Origin: Kurthia senegalensis
Lineage (GTDB): Bacteria; Bacillota; Bacilli; Bacillales_A; Planococcaceae
DNA: 64,000 nucleotides
Reading direction: 5' to 3'
Assembly: GCF_000285595.1 (NCBI RefSeq)
Contig: NZ_HE611067.1
Coordinates: 250,214-314,213 of the forward strand
The notes beneath the pieces are model-generated. The model did no database searches. It saw only the letters and a list, made by a program, of their open reading frames with translations, and had not been told where the DNA came from. This document shows positions 61,921 to 64,000 of the stretch, one piece after another; the first letter of the stretch is position 1, and the number at the start of each line of letters is the position of its first letter. The translations under genes and the position numbers were made by a program.

Positions 61921-62610
61921 TTATTTAGGACGCTTCAATCGCTTGAAGCCTGTCAATAACATATCTAAAGACGTATGCAAAATAGTCGCTAACACATTTC
62001 CGAAGAAAAATAGTTGCAGCGGTTTCTGAACTTGTGCTAATTCTTGTTGAATCGTTTCGTACTGAATCGTCATACCAAAAGGCGCACCGTTTATTAATGT
62101 ATAGACACTATTCGTTACGAATAGGACGAGCACAACTGAACCGAAATCAAAATGAAATCTTTTTTTACGGTATTTTTTAGGCAATTTCTTTTTCGTAGCC
62201 GTAATGTAAACGATGACGAGAAGGGTCATGACTAAATAAGCTGCGTCCATCCATTCGAAATCTTGTAAAATATATTTACAAATAATATACGGTCCTAAAA
62301 AGAAAATCGTATACATGAGTCCGAGCCATATGTACCGAATCACATCACTTAAAAGGGGAAAGTGACTCCAAATAGAACGATGCGATAAAATATTTTGATA
62401 AGGATGCCAGATGAAACGTAGCGCTCCCCAACGGTAGTATAAATTACTACGTAAATCTAAATCGGGCCCCAAATAAAAAGTGCCAATTAAAAAGCCTAAT
62501 ACGAAATACAGAATGCTACTATCGCTTATTAAATTATAGAAAAATAACACGAGAATGAATAGCGCAATGAATACGCTATTGACTCGGTCATGCGTTTTTC
62601 CAGATGCCAT
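61921..62610 (-). CDS. DUF2227-like metal-binding membrane protein
   Basis: 229 residues with five or six membrane helices. The His- and Asp-rich motifs SGKTHDRVN, GPDLDLRS, and LSHRSIWSHFPLLSD fit the DUF2227/metal-dependent hydrolase-like membrane family, where they probably hold a metal. Role unknown. ATG at 62610 is used; a GTG at 62619 is also in frame. Confidence 0.7.
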   Translation of the reverse strand: MASGKTHDRVNSVFIALFILVLFFYNLISDSSILYFVLGFLIGTFYLGPDLDLRSNLYYRWGALRFIWHPYQNILSHRSIWSHFPLLSDVIRYIWLGLMYTIFFLGPYIICKYILQDFEWMDAAYLVMTLLVIVYITATKKKLPKKYRKKRFHFDFGSVVLVLFVTNSVYTLINGAPFGMTIQYETIQQELAQVQKPLQLFFFGNVLATILHTSLDMLLTGFKRLKRPK

Positions 62611-62697
62611 ATTTTGCACTCTTTCTCTTTACGTTAGATTTTGTAATTATTATACCGTTTTTACGTACAAATGAACATATGTTCGTCTGTTTTTATT

Positions 62698-62742
62698 CAA
62701 AAAAGCATGGAAGTACGCAGTCCATAACTGCTCTTCCATGCT
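62698..62742 (-). terminator. Terminator of subtilase gene
   Basis: GCATGGAAG...CTTCCATGC with T5 on the minus strand, just after the stop of the subtilase gene. Confidence 0.7.
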
Positions 62743-62748
62743 ATCGTA

Positions 62749-64000
62749 TTATTTGGCGACATAAACAGCTAAATTCGCCGTATAACTTTTTCCTTTTTGA
62801 ACGGTCACGACAAGCTTTTGTTTTTGCTTTTGTGTCGGGATTTTCACGGTGTATTTCCCTGTTTTTTTCATCGTCGTCTTCCCGATTACTTTCTTACCAC
62901 TTTTAACCGTCACACTTGCTCCCTTAGCCGCGTATCCCGTTACGATTTTAGACGTCGGTTTTACAGGATCGACGAGTGCCCGAAGTACAGCGGCTTGTAA
63001 CACGTTTTCACCATTAAGGCGTCCATAACCCGATACGAGATCTTTCCCAACTGCGAGCTTGCCACTATCTGTCTCGACTTCTCCATTACCGACGCCAACT
63101 AAATTGTATAAATCTTTCGTCGTCGTTTGTTGATTATCTGTATCTTTTTGTGTAAAGGCAATCGTTTTTGTCGTTTGTTGTAACAGTTTCTTTAAATTTG
63201 AATTCGTGATTGTCGGATAAATAGACTTCACTAAACCCGCTACCGCTGCCACATGCGGCGCAGCCATCGACGTACCACTTAAATACGTCACATTCCCATT
63301 CGGTACTAAGCTCGGAATGTTCGTTCCTGGTGCAACAATGTCTAATTTTTTACCGTAATTCGAATAATCCGCAACGACATCTAAGGCATTCGTCGCTCCG
63401 ACTGAAATAACGTATTTAGAAGAAGCCGGGTATGATAATCCTTGTAACCCGTCATTCCCACTTGCAACGACGACCGCTACTTTGTTGTCGTATGCATATT
63501 TCAAAGCACTTTCTAACGTTCGACTATACGATCCACCTAAGCTCAAATTAATAACATCCGCACCTTGGTTCACTGCGTAAATAATGCCGAGCGCGATATT
63601 TTCATTATTTCCTGCTCCATCCGCATCTAACACTTTAATCGGTAAGATTTTCGTATATTGGTTAATCCCTTCCATCGAATATCCATTATTCGCCTCCGCT
63701 GCGATAATGCCGGCTACGTGTGTCCCATGTCCATGATCGTCCATTGCTGGCTCATTACGATCGATATAATTCCGTCCTTCATTCATCAATACGACGTTCG
63801 ATAAATCTGCGAGCGTATTGTCTACTCCGGTATCTAACACTGCAATTTTCGTTTCATCCATAAATAAGCGGTTCGTAATTTTTTGCATTTTCGTATATTG
63901 AATATCTGCAGCAAACAATCCTTCTGCCCCGGTATTTTCTAATGCCCATTGGTATTTGTATTGAATATCATTCGAAAAATTTTCATACGTCTTAACCGGC
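62749..64000 (-). CDS. Subtilisin-like serine protease (S8), 5' end outside the window
   Basis: The frame stays open to the window edge; upstream of residue FAADIQ it reads NDIQYKYQWALENTGAEG, as in secreted subtilases, so the N-terminus lies beyond 64000. Catalytic Asp is in IAVLDTGVD, His in DDHGHGTHVAGI, Ser in YLSGTSMAAPHVAA, with the oxyanion Asn in VASGNDG. The last 70 residues (KPTSKIVTGYAAKGASVTVKSGKKVIG) form an Ig-like wall/matrix-type domain. Probably secreted. Confidence 0.9.
   Translation of the reverse strand, partial: PVKTYENFSNDIQYKYQWALENTGAEGLFAADIQYTKMQKITNRLFMDETKIAVLDTGVDNTLADLSNVVLMNEGRNYIDRNEPAMDDHGHGTHVAGIIAAEANNGYSMEGINQYTKILPIKVLDADGAGNNENIALGIIYAVNQGADVINLSLGGSYSRTLESALKYAYDNKVAVVVASGNDGLQGLSYPASSKYVISVGATNALDVVADYSNYGKKLDIVAPGTNIPSLVPNGNVTYLSGTSMAAPHVAAVAGLVKSIYPTITNSNLKKLLQQTTKTIAFTQKDTDNQQTTTKDLYNLVGVGNGEVETDSGKLAVGKDLVSGYGRLNGENVLQAAVLRALVDPVKPTSKIVTGYAAKGASVTVKSGKKVIGKTTMKKTGKYTVKIPTQKQKQKLVVTVQKGKSYTANLAVYVAK

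Noticed and set aside
1-64000. CRISPR array or intact prophage
   Set aside because: No regularly spaced short repeats and no phage structural, integrase or cas genes were found.

Overview
The window is a low-GC Gram-positive chromosome segment. Its Bacillales traits are strong AGGAGG-type ribosome binding sites, CsoR/CopZ/CopA, a Lac-family PTS, HPr with Ser46, a HemAT-like sensor, YitT, YjcQ-like and YrvL-like proteins, lipoproteins with LxxC lipoboxes, and AT-rich intergenic DNA. A carotenoid desaturase beside a MerR/B12-type regulator and the overall gene content suggest a Planococcaceae/Caryophanaceae-type Bacillales (a Kurthia-like organism is possible, low confidence). Nothing indicates a plasmid or an intact prophage.

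Layout. 0-6 kb: carotenoid desaturase divergent from a MerR-B12 regulator, then small membrane, pseudo-receiver and thioesterase genes and a YitT protein. 6-12 kb: two tandem TPR-like/GGDEF proteins, a small XRE regulator overlapped by an antisense gene, an AlkD-like protein, a YjcQ-like protein and a tRNA-Arg(CCT) with a partial duplicate of its 3' end. 12-15 kb: copper operon csoR-copZ-copA. 15-19 kb: Fur-box-controlled siderophore ABC importer with a divergent binding lipoprotein. 19-30 kb: two MFS transporters (one with a MarR regulator), LURP-one protein, HemAT-like sensor, GNAT, TatD, PdxK-like kinase and an Lrp/aminotransferase pair. 30-45 kb: a long amino-sugar and cell-wall recycling region on the minus strand, with anmK divergent. 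44-46 kb: NlpC/P60 and transglutaminase-like proteins. 46.7-52.5 kb: complete ribose operon rbsRKDACB. 53-64 kb: YrvL-like protein, a decayed gene, pyrrolidone carboxyl peptidase, heterodimeric ABC exporter, esterase, S66 peptidase between two similar membrane proteins, DUF2227-like protein, and a subtilase cut by the window end.

The most coherent system is 29.8-44.0 kb. A Lac-family PTS (EIIB, EIIC, EIIA) lies with MurQ, a MupG-type 6-phosphomuramidase, a BadF-type amino-sugar kinase and an RpiR regulator. It is followed by NagE, NagA, a SIS protein, NagB, HPr and Enzyme I, with anmK divergent. Read together, the genes form a route from a peptidoglycan disaccharide (MurNAc-GlcNAc) and anhydroMurNAc to fructose-6-phosphate, using a Lac-type permease in place of the usual Glc-type MurP. 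That substrate assignment is inference.

Two genes (a VC0807-like membrane protein and anmK) are broken by single-base length changes in A-runs, so sequencing error and real decay both need to be considered. Three copies of an intergenic repeat, with a long hairpin carrying a compensatory base change, occur at about 6.3, 19.25 and 22.6 kb.
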